DNA from: an uncultured bacterium
GTDB taxonomy: Bacteria > Spirochaetota > Spirochaetia > Sphaerochaetales > Sphaerochaetaceae
Direction of reading: 5' to 3'
NCBI GenBank assembly: GCA_905215015.1
Contig: CAJMOS010000087.1
Span: 1 to 12,736, forward strand
Length of the DNA stretch: 12,736 bases
Shown here: piece by piece, positions 1 to 8,222 of the stretch
Position numbering within the stretch: position 1 is the stretch's first letter
Layout: every line of letters begins with the position of its first letter
Notes under the pieces: model-generated
What the model was told of the DNA's origin: nothing
The model's input: the letters and a program-made list of their open reading frames with translations, nothing else
The model's database searches: none
Position numbers and translations under genes: made by a program

Positions 1-956
<956 letters not shown>

Positions 957-971
957 CTTTTCCAGTCCTCA

Positions 972-1021
972 GCTGACAACAACATACTTATTCATTACTA
1001 AAATCGTCAAGTATTGTCAGC
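972..1021 (-). repeat. Imperfect hairpin across the surE stop codon and the desulfurase leader
   Basis: A two-part stem is visible: GCTGACA (972-978) pairs with TGTCAGC (1015-1021), and ATACTT (984-989) pairs with AAGTAT (1009-1014). This leaves a 5-nt bulge on one side and a 19-nt loop. The surE stop codon (1007-1009) overlaps one arm. No U-tract follows, so it is unlikely to be a complete terminator. It may be an intercistronic mRNA-stability or attenuation element. Confidence 0.45.
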
Positions 1022-1819
1022 GCTTTTCTCGTTCTCTGCCAGGAGCCGCAAGGACTCCTGTCCCGCACCGTCCACCAAAGGCAGCACACCCAGCGCCGTC
1101 ACCGCGATCACACCTTCTTCCATACGGTGAAAATCACTCTCCTCCTCATCATCCTGCTGGCTGACATGCCCGCCCTGCAGGCGAAGCAGGATGGAGGATC
1201 CGAACTTTGCCTGGTCATGATCGAAGATACGGGTCGTCTCCGTCCCGCCCTTCACCACCGCGTCGTCATAGAACAGGCGGGAAACGCCGCTGACCTTCCA
1301 AGACTTCCCGTCACTATTCGGGGGAACGTTGATGTTGATGATACGATGCTTCGTCGCCAGTGGAAGGAACTGCCGCAAATGCTCCGCGAGGAATGTCGCC
1401 GCCGTCCTGAAGGGATACCGGGAAAGACCATCATCCTTCTGGCAGGACAGGGCGAACGCGGGAATTCCGGCCAACGCGGCCTCGCTGGCCGCCCCTACGG
1501 TACCCGAATAGAGGATATCGGAAGAAATGTTGTAGCCATGGTTGATGCCGCTGACCACCACGTCAGGAGTACGGGGAAAGAGCCCCCCGCGCAACGCGTA
1601 AAGGATGCAATCGGCGGGAAATCCGTTCAAGTGCCAGTGGTCGGGACCATACAGGGTAGCCACCACATCGCGCGAAAGCGTCATGCTGTGGCTGGATGCG
1701 CTCCTCTGCGAAGAGGGTGCGCACACCCACACCTCATGGCCATGGGAGACAAGCACCTCATCGAGGATGCGAATGCCCTCGGCCTGGTATCCATCATCAT
1801 TTACCAACAAGATTGTCAT
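1007..1819 (-). CDS. surE: 5'/3'-nucleotidase SurE (survival protein E)
   Basis: SurE is a metal-dependent cytosolic phosphatase that removes 5' or 3' phosphates from nucleoside monophosphates. The 270-residue product starts MTILLVNDDG, with the metal-binding Asp pair at D8-D9. It continues with APSSQRSASSHS (34-45; the conserved Ser loop, usually APxxxxSGxS) and VVSGINHGYN (88-97, the metal-ligand Asn region). The hallmark YSGTVGAASEAA stretch follows at 104-115. Length is normal for the family. I chose the ATG at 1817-1819 because SurE proteins begin directly with the M-x-I-L-L-x-N-D-D-G strand. An in-frame TTG at 1858 would add 13 unsupported residues. No clear Shine-Dalgarno precedes either start, and the ATG lies in one arm of an 11-bp inverted repeat, which suggests structured or coupled initiation. 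It is the middle gene of the operon, 72 nt after the galactokinase-like gene. Confidence 0.95.
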   Translation of the reverse strand: MTILLVNDDGYQAEGIRILDEVLVSHGHEVWVCAPSSQRSASSHSMTLSRDVVATLYGPDHWHLNGFPADCILYALRGGLFPRTPDVVVSGINHGYNISSDILYSGTVGAASEAALAGIPAFALSCQKDDGLSRYPFRTAATFLAEHLRQFLPLATKHRIININVPPNSDGKSWKVSGVSRLFYDDAVVKGGTETTRIFDHDQAKFGSSILLRLQGGHVSQQDDEEESDFHRMEEGVIAVTALGVLPLVDGAGQESLRLLAENEKSADNT

Positions 1820-1858
1820 GGCACAGCCAATATACTCTATGGGGGTATGCCATGACAA
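1813..1858 (-). repeat. 11-bp perfect inverted repeat enclosing the surE start codon
   Basis: TTGTCATGGCA (1813-1823) and TGCCATGACAA (1848-1858) are exact reverse complements separated by 24 nt. In the minus-strand mRNA the downstream arm contains the surE AUG (1817-1819), so a folded transcript would pair the start codon. The intervening loop carries a run of five C. It could be an RNA switch controlling surE translation or a protein-binding site on DNA; the sequence alone does not decide. Confidence 0.6.
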
Positions 1859-1891
1859 GAGAGGAACGCGACCGGAGACCAGGCTTTTCCA

Positions 1892-3058
1892 CTAGACCGG
1901 GAAGGTGACCTGCATGCTTCCAGGACTCTGGTAGATATGCCATTTCGGATGGAATCCGAAAATATGCTCGTAATCCTCCAACCGTGGCTGATAGCGGTCC
2001 CAGCCATGCTTGTCGAACAGCATCAGCATATTCCCCGCCATTCCGTCGTACACCTGCATGGCGCCGAAGCATCCCTGCGTCTCGCAGGCGCGTTTGGCCA
2101 GCCAGTCGGTCTCAGGGCAGGTGACTTCCATCAGGTCCCGCAGTCCGGACTGAACCCGGTTCATCACCCTTCCAAGGGCGCGGGGGTCCTTCTGCTTCAG
2201 CGATTTTGCCGCCTGAATGCTTTCCTGCGACTCCATCAGCACGTAGGAACAGATGTGGCGCATCGGCTCCTCCATCGCCATCTGGCGGTTGTGCAGGTCT
2301 CCCTCGGGGAACTCGCGGAGCGCGCCCCCGCCTTGGTTGAAGCGCTTGAGTTCGGCAAAGGCCTGCTTCGTGTCATTCCGGCGCGTGCTTACCTCTTCCC
2401 TCATCGCTCCCTGGTTGATCTTGCTTTCCAGAAGGACGGCGAAACAATCCCCCTTCTCGCTTCCGAACGGGAACTCGATCTCCTGGTAGCCCATCGTGTC
2501 CAAGTCGAAGAACAACACCTTTCCCGGCGGGCAGTGGAGCATGGTGACCAGGTCGCAGAGCCGGCAGGAGCGTTGGTTGAACACCACCATCGACCGGTAA
2601 CTGATCCGGGTCATGGTCTGGTAAGACATGTTGAAGCCATAGAGCTGGCTGAGCGTAATGCAGGTGGCCAAGGCAAGGGCGGTACCGACCGCGTTCACAT
2701 CGCCCAGCAGGACCGGACCGTAGCAGGTGATATTCATGCCCTGCAGCTGGTAGTCCTCGCTGGCGAGCACCGATATGACGCCTTTGATGAAATTCCCCCA
2801 CCGGTCTTCTTTCCTGAACTTGATCGAGTTGAGCGAGAAACGTTTCCTGTCGTTGGCGGTAGCGTTGTACAGCCGCACCATCCCGTCATCGCGTTTGCTT
2901 ACCGCAAGGCGCACGTACCCGTTCGAAGTACCGATGACGGCCCAACCCTCGCAAATATCGGAAAAGTTACCAAATAACGTGCAAATGCCAGGAACCTCCC
3001 CTATGATCAGGGGACGTTCACCGAATTCTTTTTCATGTAAAGCATCAATGTTGTTCAT
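1892..3058 (-). CDS. Degenerate galactokinase-like (GHMP-fold) protein, probable pseudokinase
   Basis: The 388-residue protein has galactokinase length and layout. Its C-terminal part aligns by eye with galactokinases: GRVMNRVQSGLRDLMEVTCPETDWL (296-320, written here only to mark the block) parallels the G-x-L-M...S-H...S-L-x-D...V-S-C-P-E-x-D block. The three GHMP signatures are eroded. The N-terminal substrate motif, normally PGRVNLIGEHTDY, reads VPGICTLFGNFSD (22-34). The glycine/serine-rich ATP loop reads PVLLGDVNAVGTAL (115-128). The C-terminal glycine loop reads QVYDGMAGNML (335-345). The catalytic Asp region is also displaced. It is unlikely to phosphorylate galactose in the usual way and may bind a ligand or act as a regulator. 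It is the first gene of an operon with surE and a cysteine desulfurase. The start is the ATG at 3058, with AGAAG about 10 nt upstream; a GTG at 3064 is an alternative. Confidence 0.8.
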   Translation of the reverse strand: MNNIDALHEKEFGERPLIIGEVPGICTLFGNFSDICEGWAVIGTSNGYVRLAVSKRDDGMVRLYNATANDRKRFSLNSIKFRKEDRWGNFIKGVISVLASEDYQLQGMNITCYGPVLLGDVNAVGTALALATCITLSQLYGFNMSYQTMTRISYRSMVVFNQRSCRLCDLVTMLHCPPGKVLFFDLDTMGYQEIEFPFGSEKGDCFAVLLESKINQGAMREEVSTRRNDTKQAFAELKRFNQGGGALREFPEGDLHNRQMAMEEPMRHICSYVLMESQESIQAAKSLKQKDPRALGRVMNRVQSGLRDLMEVTCPETDWLAKRACETQGCFGAMQVYDGMAGNMLMLFDKHGWDRYQPRLEDYEHIFGFHPKWHIYQSPGSMQVTFPV

Positions 3059-3088
3059 GTACACGTCACTTCTGTCACTCTTGCCTCA

Positions 3089-3117
3089 ATAGTATGCGAC
3101 ATTTCACCCTCTTGCAA
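3089..3117 (-). promoter_or_regulatory. Candidate sigma70-type promoter for the galactokinase-like/surE/desulfurase operon
   Basis: On the minus strand, TTGCAA (3112-3117; 4 of 6 to consensus) and TACTAT (3089-3094; 4 of 6) are separated by exactly 17 nt. The predicted start near 3082 gives a leader of about 24 nt before the ATG at 3058. Upstream is A+T-rich, which fits an UP-like context. No experimental support. Confidence 0.45.
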
Positions 3118-3358
3118 GGTTTTAACCGTCATTTTTCTTCAAAATATCAAAATTTAATTCTTTATAACAACAAGAAAAATTAATGCATAATCAATTCCGT
3201 ACTTGTGTCATATGCACGTGGCAATCCACCCCTCCGTTTCCAAATAATCTCGGAGAAAACATAAAAACAATCTGCAAATGAGCAACAGAAATTGACAATA
3301 CGGCACCATTGAGGCGCATGCGAACATACGTACTACGTTGGAAAAAGAAAAGGGGAAA
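3118..3358. other. A+T-rich intergenic stretch, no gene recognised
   Basis: About 240 nt between the galactokinase operon promoter and the insertion-sequence remnant. Short open frames occur on both strands, but none has a ribosome-binding site or recognisable protein. The only structures seen are an 8-bp palindrome CGCATGCG (3315-3322) and A+T-rich tracts near 3121-3190. Confidence 0.5.
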
Positions 3359-3804
3359 GGCACTATCCAGATTTTGAGAGATGGAGTAAAACACAGTGAA
3401 CCACGGGTATGTGAAGTCTCAAGATGGTAACTCAAACAATGAGTCATTGGTCCCCAATGATGACAGCATTTTTACGAACTCTATGCTCTACATGGGAAGG
3501 CTAAGGACCGGCAGGCGCACGAGGAGAACCAGCAACTCAGGAACAAGTTTTTTCGCATGCTCGATTCCAAGCAACACCAAGTTCAGGCGCGAAGACCGCC
3601 GGCTGAGGCTCATCCGCCACAGTAAAGACACCTCGAGGGATCGTCCTAGACCTGTCCACCGGCAAGCCCGAGGGCAACAACATGATCAAGGCCCCTCGCA
3701 GATGTGCTTACGGTTTCAGAGACACCCAGTACTTCTTCTCCAAGATCTACGGAAACTCCCGCATCCCCTCAAAATTGGCTATTCCACAAATGCTGGTTTG
3801 AACC
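3359..3804 (+). mobile_element. Internally deleted insertion sequence, probable ISL3 family
   Basis: The left end (3359-3382) starts GGCACTATCCAGATTTTGAG. The right end, read inwards from 3804 to 3781 on the minus strand, starts GGTTCAAACCAGCATTTGTG. By eye they match at 15 of 24 positions, including CCAG, TTTG and the terminal GG. The right end overlaps the transposase C-terminus. At 446 bp it is about a third of a normal ISL3-family element, so most of the transposase is gone. The 8-bp flanks (3351-3358 and 3805-3812) are not convincing duplications, as expected for an old copy. The right end stops just before the U-tract of the neighbouring terminator. Family assignment rests mainly on the C-terminal protein fragment. 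Confidence 0.6.
3607..3801 (+). pseudogene. Transposase C-terminal fragment (ISL3-like, DDE type)
   Basis: In this frame, open from 3607 to the TGA at 3799-3801, the translation contains STGKPEGNNMIKAPRR then CAYGFRDTQYFFSKIY. This matches the family's C-terminal pattern S-N-G-x-x-E-G-x-N-x-x-I-K...R-x-A-Y-G-(F/Y)-R, including the last catalytic Glu of the DDE triad in EGNN. No N-terminal zinc finger or first two Asp motifs can be found upstream in frame. A possible earlier fragment (AKDRQAHEENQQLRNKFF, about 3500-3553) lies in a different frame that stops at 3623-3625. The gene is broken by deletion and frameshift and cannot make an active transposase. Confidence 0.65.
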
Positions 3805-3805
3805 A

Positions 3806-3843
3806 TAAAAATGAGGCTGCCTCGAAGTTCTTTCAAGACAGCC
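3806..3843 (-). terminator. Rho-independent terminator of the ABC transporter operon
   Basis: On the minus strand, GGCTGTCTTGAA (3832-3843) pairs with TTCGAGGCAGCC (3815-3826) as a 12-bp stem with two G-U pairs. It closes a 5-nt loop and is followed by CATTTTTAT (U-tract at 3807-3811). It lies 17 nt past the stop codon of the UroD-family gene. It is the clearest terminator in the window. Confidence 0.85.
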
Positions 3844-3859
3844 CCCCACTGAAAAACGT

Positions 3860-4813
3860 TCAGACTTCTCTTCCTGCTTGCACTGCGGCGCGGATGCGCT
3901 CACGACTAATTTCGGTCGGAAGCGTGCAGTCGGCGCCTAGGATGAACCTGGTATGGCCCATCCGTTTCACCACGTCCTTCGCAAAGGATTTAATCTCTTC
4001 CATCGTTCCATCGACCAGCACGCCCGAGCGGTCGTCGAACCCCCCGAGGATTGTCCTGCCGGGAAACAGCTTTCTCCCCTCTTCTAGGGAGATATTGTGC
4101 TCGAAGGTGCTCCAGTTCACCACGTCGCATGGGTACCCGACAAACCGGTTCAGATCCAGATGGTCCTTGCACATATGCAACACGTTAAACCCCTTCCTGC
4201 CGGACGCCGCATTGAGTATAGCGATGTCACGGGGACGGATGTAGGCGTTGAATTCCTCTTCGGTAAACAGGTCCTTTTCTCCGCCGAGAGCGGCGTAGTA
4301 AATGCCGTCAACGCCCGCCTCCACTGCTTTCTCCGCCAGGATTTCCAAGGCGCCTGTAATCACATCAAGTCCATAGGTAAACGCCTTCGGATCCTCCCTA
4401 AGGAATTTGGCCAGCAACTTCCTGCCGGTCTCGTACCCGTCGGTGCCGCCACGGGCATGCCACATCGACGCTGTCACGCCATGCACGGTCAAAAGAAACA
4501 CACCGGGATTCTCCGTGCGATCCATGATCTCCTTCATCAGGTCCAGTTCCTTGACGATGAATGGGCTCCTCGCCGTAAAAGGCTTCAGGTTCTTCCAGTC
4601 TGCTGCTTTCTTGATGGGGATGTCGCAAGGCACGACATTCTCGTTCATGATCTTCATCAGATCCGTCCCAGTATCCTTGAAGAATTTCAGATGAGCCTGC
4701 ACCGCCGCCTCTCCGGTGGCAGCCTCAGGCGGGAAATGCAACCAGAATCCGGAAGGCACATACTCCGCCTTCCCTCCCTGAACCATGGTCAGGACATTCT
4801 CTCTCCGATCCAT
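3860..4813 (-). CDS. UroD-superfamily protein with MtaA/MtbA-like zinc motif (putative methyltransferase)
   Basis: The 317-residue TIM-barrel-type protein belongs to the uroporphyrinogen decarboxylase superfamily. It lacks the N-terminal R-Q-A-G-R-Y motif of true HemE: after the start helix it reads YVPSGFWLHFPPE (about 19-31). Instead it has LHMC with H213 and C215, and GADC with C296, giving H-x-C-x(80)-C. This is the zinc-thiolate arrangement of the corrinoid-dependent methyltransferases MtaA and MtbA, whose Zn activates a thiol acceptor. I infer a methyl-transfer role on a small substrate; the acceptor and any corrinoid partner are not in the window. The start at 4811-4813 is chosen over a TTG at 4834 because AAGGAG sits 6-7 nt upstream. 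It is the last gene of the operon, 13 nt after the M20 peptidase, and is followed by the terminator. Superfamily is firm; function is tentative. Confidence 0.8.
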   Translation of the reverse strand: MDRRENVLTMVQGGKAEYVPSGFWLHFPPEAATGEAAVQAHLKFFKDTGTDLMKIMNENVVPCDIPIKKAADWKNLKPFTARSPFIVKELDLMKEIMDRTENPGVFLLTVHGVTASMWHARGGTDGYETGRKLLAKFLREDPKAFTYGLDVITGALEILAEKAVEAGVDGIYYAALGGEKDLFTEEEFNAYIRPRDIAILNAASGRKGFNVLHMCKDHLDLNRFVGYPCDVVNWSTFEHNISLEEGRKLFPGRTILGGFDDRSGVLVDGTMEEIKSFAKDVVKRMGHTRFILGADCTLPTEISRERIRAAVQAGREV

Positions 4814-4826
4814 TTTTTTCTCCTTA

Positions 4827-6230
4827 TCACACAAGCGCGTCCACAGCGGGAAGCGCCCTCACATACGCGTCAAATCCCTTCTTCAGATGATCGATAGGGA
4901 TATATTCGTCACACTGATGTCCATGTCCTCGGCTGGAGCCGAAGCGATCCTTGCCACCGGGGATGCCAGGTCCGAAACCGACGGCGTTATGCAGGTTCCG
5001 GGCATAGGTTCCGCCACCCATCACATAGGGCTTGTGGTCCAAACCGGTCACTTCATTGGCGATCCGCGTCAGTTCCTGGACCACCGGCAGCTTCTCGTCC
5101 ATGTAGGTCGGCTTGCTGTCGGTGAGGCTGGCAATGTTGAAGCCCGCCGCTTTCAAAGTCTTCGCGATACTTTCCTGCATCGCCTTCTCATCGGCGGTGA
5201 TACAATAGCGGATATTGATGTCCTGGGTGAACACGGCACCATCCTTCCGATCGAAATGCGAGTAACCTCCCACGTGGGTCAGATGGCCGGAAATATCGTC
5301 GACAAGCGGCACGCCGATTCCCTTCCCGTAGTAGTCGGAGAACAAGGAAAGGATTGACCGGCAGAGCGCCTTGTCGCAGGCTGCCAACCGGGTGTTCTGC
5401 AACAGGAACGCACAAAGCATGTTCTGAGCGCTCCGTGAACCCTCGGGCATGGCGGCATGAGCGGAAATGCCCTTCGCCTTGACAGTAACCGTCCCGTCAG
5501 CGTTTTTATCCACGGTTACACCGTCGAGCGAACAATGGGCGAACGAATCGAAAGGATAGTCAAGTACCGCCTTGGCGGTGGCGGGCACAGCGTTGGACAT
5601 GATTCCGCTGTTCCAGGATATGATCCGAGAAGTAGGAAGAATGGAGCGTACTGCGGAGATGGACATGATACCCTTCTCGCCATGGCAGACGGGAAAATTG
5701 GCATCCGGCACAAGCGAAAAGAGCGGCATGGCGTTGTGCTCTCTAAAGTAGACCACGTCCTGCATGGCCTTCTCCTCGTTCACCCCGTAGAAATGGCGGA
5801 TTGTGTGCCGAGGCTTGAAACCGCTCTCGTAGAGATAGCGCTCTGCGTATAAAGTTACCAGAGCAGGGCCTTTGTTGTCTCCCGTTCCCCGTCCAATCAG
5901 GATGTCATCCAATTGGGTCAGGCCAAACGGCGGGTAGGACCAACCATCACCCGCCGGCACGACGTCCAGATGGTTGAAGATGCCGATAGAGAACGCAGGG
6001 TCGTCTCCCCAGTCAACGAGCAAACAGCGGTTCTCCTGGTTCGTCACAGAAAAGCCTAACCGGTTGGCAATCTCCGCCATCCGGCGCAACACCTTGACGC
6101 ACTCCTGCCCGTAGGGGGCATCGGGATTATCGCCCGGAATGGAAATACTGGGCACCTCTAACAGATACCGAAGATCCTGCACAAACTGCTGCCAGTGGTC
6201 GTCCCACCAATTTTCCATCTCACTTGTCAC
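4827..6230 (-). CDS. M20 family dinuclear zinc dipeptidase (PepV/Sapep-like)
   Basis: This 467-residue cytosolic metallopeptidase should cleave dipeptides or related amides after import. All metal and catalytic positions of the family are visible. HLDVVPAGDGW gives H87 and D89; GRGTGDNKGP gives the bridging Asp D118. NEE gives E152 (general base) and E153 (metal); PDANFP gives D176. A C-terminal GHGHQCDEY has H438. The lid-domain signature GGGTYARNLHNAVGFGPG is typical of PepV/Sapep rather than of ArgE or DapE. Differences include FNHLD for the usual GHLD and GVNEEKAMQD for the usual G-x-x-E-E-S/T-G. The start is GTG at 6230, supported by AAGGAG 7 nt upstream; an ATG at 6218 would place that site 19 nt away. 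It overlaps the upstream ATPase gene by 11 nt, so translation is probably coupled. Confidence 0.9.
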   Translation of the reverse strand: MTSEMENWWDDHWQQFVQDLRYLLEVPSISIPGDNPDAPYGQECVKVLRRMAEIANRLGFSVTNQENRCLLVDWGDDPAFSIGIFNHLDVVPAGDGWSYPPFGLTQLDDILIGRGTGDNKGPALVTLYAERYLYESGFKPRHTIRHFYGVNEEKAMQDVVYFREHNAMPLFSLVPDANFPVCHGEKGIMSISAVRSILPTSRIISWNSGIMSNAVPATAKAVLDYPFDSFAHCSLDGVTVDKNADGTVTVKAKGISAHAAMPEGSRSAQNMLCAFLLQNTRLAACDKALCRSILSLFSDYYGKGIGVPLVDDISGHLTHVGGYSHFDRKDGAVFTQDINIRYCITADEKAMQESIAKTLKAAGFNIASLTDSKPTYMDEKLPVVQELTRIANEVTGLDHKPYVMGGGTYARNLHNAVGFGPGIPGGKDRFGSSRGHGHQCDEYIPIDHLKKGFDAYVRALPAVDALV

Positions 6231-7224
6231 GATTAATCTCCTTCATGAACTGCTCTGCCTTGTGGCAGGCGACCATATGCCCCGGCATTATCTCCCTTAG
6301 TGCCGGATACGAAATCTCGCACTCCTTGCTGGTGTACGGGCAACGGGTATGGAAATGACACCCATTGGGAGGATTGAACGGACTGGGAACCTCGCCCTGC
6401 AGGACGTGCTGCTCACTCTGCACGTGCGGATCGGGAACCGGAATGGAAGCTAATAGACTGTGGGAATACGGATGGATTGGATGTGCATACAGCGCCGCCT
6501 TGTCCGCCATCTCCACGATTTTTCCCAAGTACATGACCGCAACCCGGTCGCACATGTATCGGACCACGGACAGGTCGTGGGAAATGAACAGGTAAGTCAA
6601 CTTCAGCTCTTGCTGCAGGTCCTTCATCAGATTCAGCACTTGGGCCCGGACCGACGCATCAAGCGCCGATACGGGTTCGTCGCAACAGACGAATTCTGGA
6701 TCCAGGATCAACGCCCGAGCGATGACAATGCGCTGTCTCTGCCCGCCAGAGAACTCATGGGGATATTTGTACATGAATTCCTCGGGCATGCCGACCAGAT
6801 GCATCATCTCCACTACTTTCTTCAGTTTCTTTTCTTCCGATTCCTTAGAGAAAATGTCCAGCGGTGCCTGGATCAGTTCCTTGACCGTCATGCGGGGATT
6901 CAGCGACGCATACGGATCCTGAAAAATGATCTGTAGCTTCTGCCGCATCAGCCGCATCTCCTCCGCATTCAGTTTGGACAGGTCCTTGTCACGGAACAGG
7001 ATCTTTCCTTTGGTCGGCTCGGTGAGCCGGAGGATTGTCTTGCATAATGTCGACTTGCCGCAGCCGCTCTCACCGACGATTCCGAAGGTCTCGCCACGAT
7101 TGACGGAGAATGTCACGTCGTCCACCGCATGCACGTACTGCTGGAGCTTGAACCATTGCTTGCTAGCAGGGAAGAACTTGGAAAGACCGATGACCTGAAG
7201 AATCGATTGCTCGTTATTCTGCAT
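6220..7224 (-). CDS. Oligopeptide-type ABC importer ATPase (OppF/DppF-like)
   Basis: This is the second ATPase of the importer and hydrolyses ATP at the inner face of the membrane. The 334-residue protein shows Walker A GESGCGKST (51-59), Q-loop Q102 in FQDPYASLNP, and signature FSGGQRQR (158-165). Walker B is FVCCDEP (178-184) and the switch His is H216. The C-terminal oligopeptide-type extension has cysteines at 289, 295, 302 and 320, the pattern that holds a [4Fe-4S] cluster in some DppD/OppD proteins. The ATG at 7222-7224 is chosen because GGAGG lies 6 nt upstream and the sequence begins just before the first ABC strand; the open frame extends 29 codons further upstream without support. 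It overlaps oppD-like by 11 nt and the peptidase by 11 nt. OppF versus DppF specificity cannot be told. Confidence 0.94.
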   Translation of the reverse strand: MQNNEQSILQVIGLSKFFPASKQWFKLQQYVHAVDDVTFSVNRGETFGIVGESGCGKSTLCKTILRLTEPTKGKILFRDKDLSKLNAEEMRLMRQKLQIIFQDPYASLNPRMTVKELIQAPLDIFSKESEEKKLKKVVEMMHLVGMPEEFMYKYPHEFSGGQRQRIVIARALILDPEFVCCDEPVSALDASVRAQVLNLMKDLQQELKLTYLFISHDLSVVRYMCDRVAVMYLGKIVEMADKAALYAHPIHPYSHSLLASIPVPDPHVQSEQHVLQGEVPSPFNPPNGCHFHTRCPYTSKECEISYPALREIMPGHMVACHKAEQFMKEINRDK

Positions 7225-8200
7225 GATGTGCCTCCCCTTGGACGTGCCAGCAACGGACAAGGTGAAAACCCACCTGGACAAGCGGAGGCTTCTCGGCCTT
7301 GCACGTTTCATCAGCGTCCTTGCAACGGGTGCAGAAACGGCAGCCCGTCGGCAGGTGCTGGAGCGACGGAACGTTGCCTTCGATAGAGAATAAGCGGTTC
7401 ACATCCTTGTCCACCCGGGGAATTGATGCAAGCAATCCCTTGGTGTACGGGTGCTGGGGATGGTCGAAAATCTCCGCTGTCGAAGCGACTTCCATGATGT
7501 TGCCTGCGTACATCACCATGATTCGGTCGCACATCTGCGCGACCACTCCCATGTCATGGGTAATCAGCATGACCGAGATTCCGCTCTCCTCTTTCAATTT
7601 CTTGATCAGTGACAGAATCTGGGACTGGATTGTCACGTCCAGAGCCGTCGTCGGCTCGTCGGCAATCAGGATCTCCGGTTTCTGAATCAGCGCCATGGCG
7701 ATGATGACTCTCTGACGCATGCCTCCGGAGAGTTGGTGGGGGTATTCTTTCATCCGTTTCTCGGGAGAAGGCATGCCGACCTTAATCAGAATATCCAAGG
7801 CGTATTGCCTCGCCTCCTCCAGGCGGCATTTCTTATGGATGCGGTAGGCCTCTTCCAGCTGGGCGCCGATGGTCATCATCGGATTCAGGCTCGTCATGGA
7901 ATCCTGAAAAATCATGGCAATCTGCTTGCCTCTGATGGCGCTCATTTTTTTATTGTCGTATCCCGAAATGTCCTTGTTATGGAACACTATTGAGCCATGG
8001 TCGATACGTGAAGTCCCCTGAGGAAGCAGATGTAGGATCGAGAGCGAAGTGACGCTCTTACCACAACCGGATTCGCCGACGATTCCCAGCGTCTCTCCCT
8101 TGTGGAGTGCGAACTCCACATCATCAATCGCCTGCACCCATTTCTTACGTACAAGAAAACTCACAGACAGGTCTTTCACTTCCAATGCGTTGTCTGCCAT
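7214..8200 (-). CDS. Oligopeptide-type ABC importer ATPase (OppD/DppD-like)
   Basis: This is the first ATPase of the importer, pairing with the OppF-like subunit. The 328-residue protein carries Walker A GESGCGKS (42-49), Q99 in FQDSMTSLNP, and signature LSGGMRQR (157-164). Walker B is ILIADEP (177-183) with catalytic E182, and the switch is H215. The C-terminal extension holds C287, C290, C293, C300 and C317, again the possible [4Fe-4S] pattern. There is one extra cysteine (C290) compared with the OppF partner. Start at the ATG 8198-8200, preceded by GAGGA about 8-9 nt away. It lies 59 nt after the binding-protein gene, the widest gap in the operon, which contains a stable hairpin. Confidence 0.94.
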   Translation of the reverse strand: MADNALEVKDLSVSFLVRKKWVQAIDDVEFALHKGETLGIVGESGCGKSVTSLSILHLLPQGTSRIDHGSIVFHNKDISGYDNKKMSAIRGKQIAMIFQDSMTSLNPMMTIGAQLEEAYRIHKKCRLEEARQYALDILIKVGMPSPEKRMKEYPHQLSGGMRQRVIIAMALIQKPEILIADEPTTALDVTIQSQILSLIKKLKEESGISVMLITHDMGVVAQMCDRIMVMYAGNIMEVASTAEIFDHPQHPYTKGLLASIPRVDKDVNRLFSIEGNVPSLQHLPTGCRFCTRCKDADETCKAEKPPLVQVGFHLVRCWHVQGEAHHAE

Positions 8201-8222
8201 GAACTACTTCCTCGAAAGGGAT

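Noticed and set aside
3091..3102. 12-mer ATGTCGCATACT occurring near the galactokinase-like promoter (minus strand) and again at 11929-11940 (plus strand)
   Set aside because: For a sequence of this length several exact 12-mer matches are expected by chance, and the two copies sit at different positions relative to the genes.
3396..4244. 282-codon plus-strand open frame from the insertion-sequence remnant into the UroD-family gene
   Set aside because: It crosses the element boundary, the terminator and an antisense gene. The transposase signal is in a different frame, so this is a chance read-through frame.
4097..4897. 266-codon plus-strand open frame opposite the UroD-family gene
   Set aside because: It mirrors a gene with family motifs and a good ribosome-binding site, and its own product has no recognisable pattern.
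7225..7311. 29-residue N-terminal extension of the OppF-like ATPase
   Set aside because: It is basic and unlike the family, lies within the end of the OppD-like gene, and the ATG at 7224 has an excellent GGAGG.
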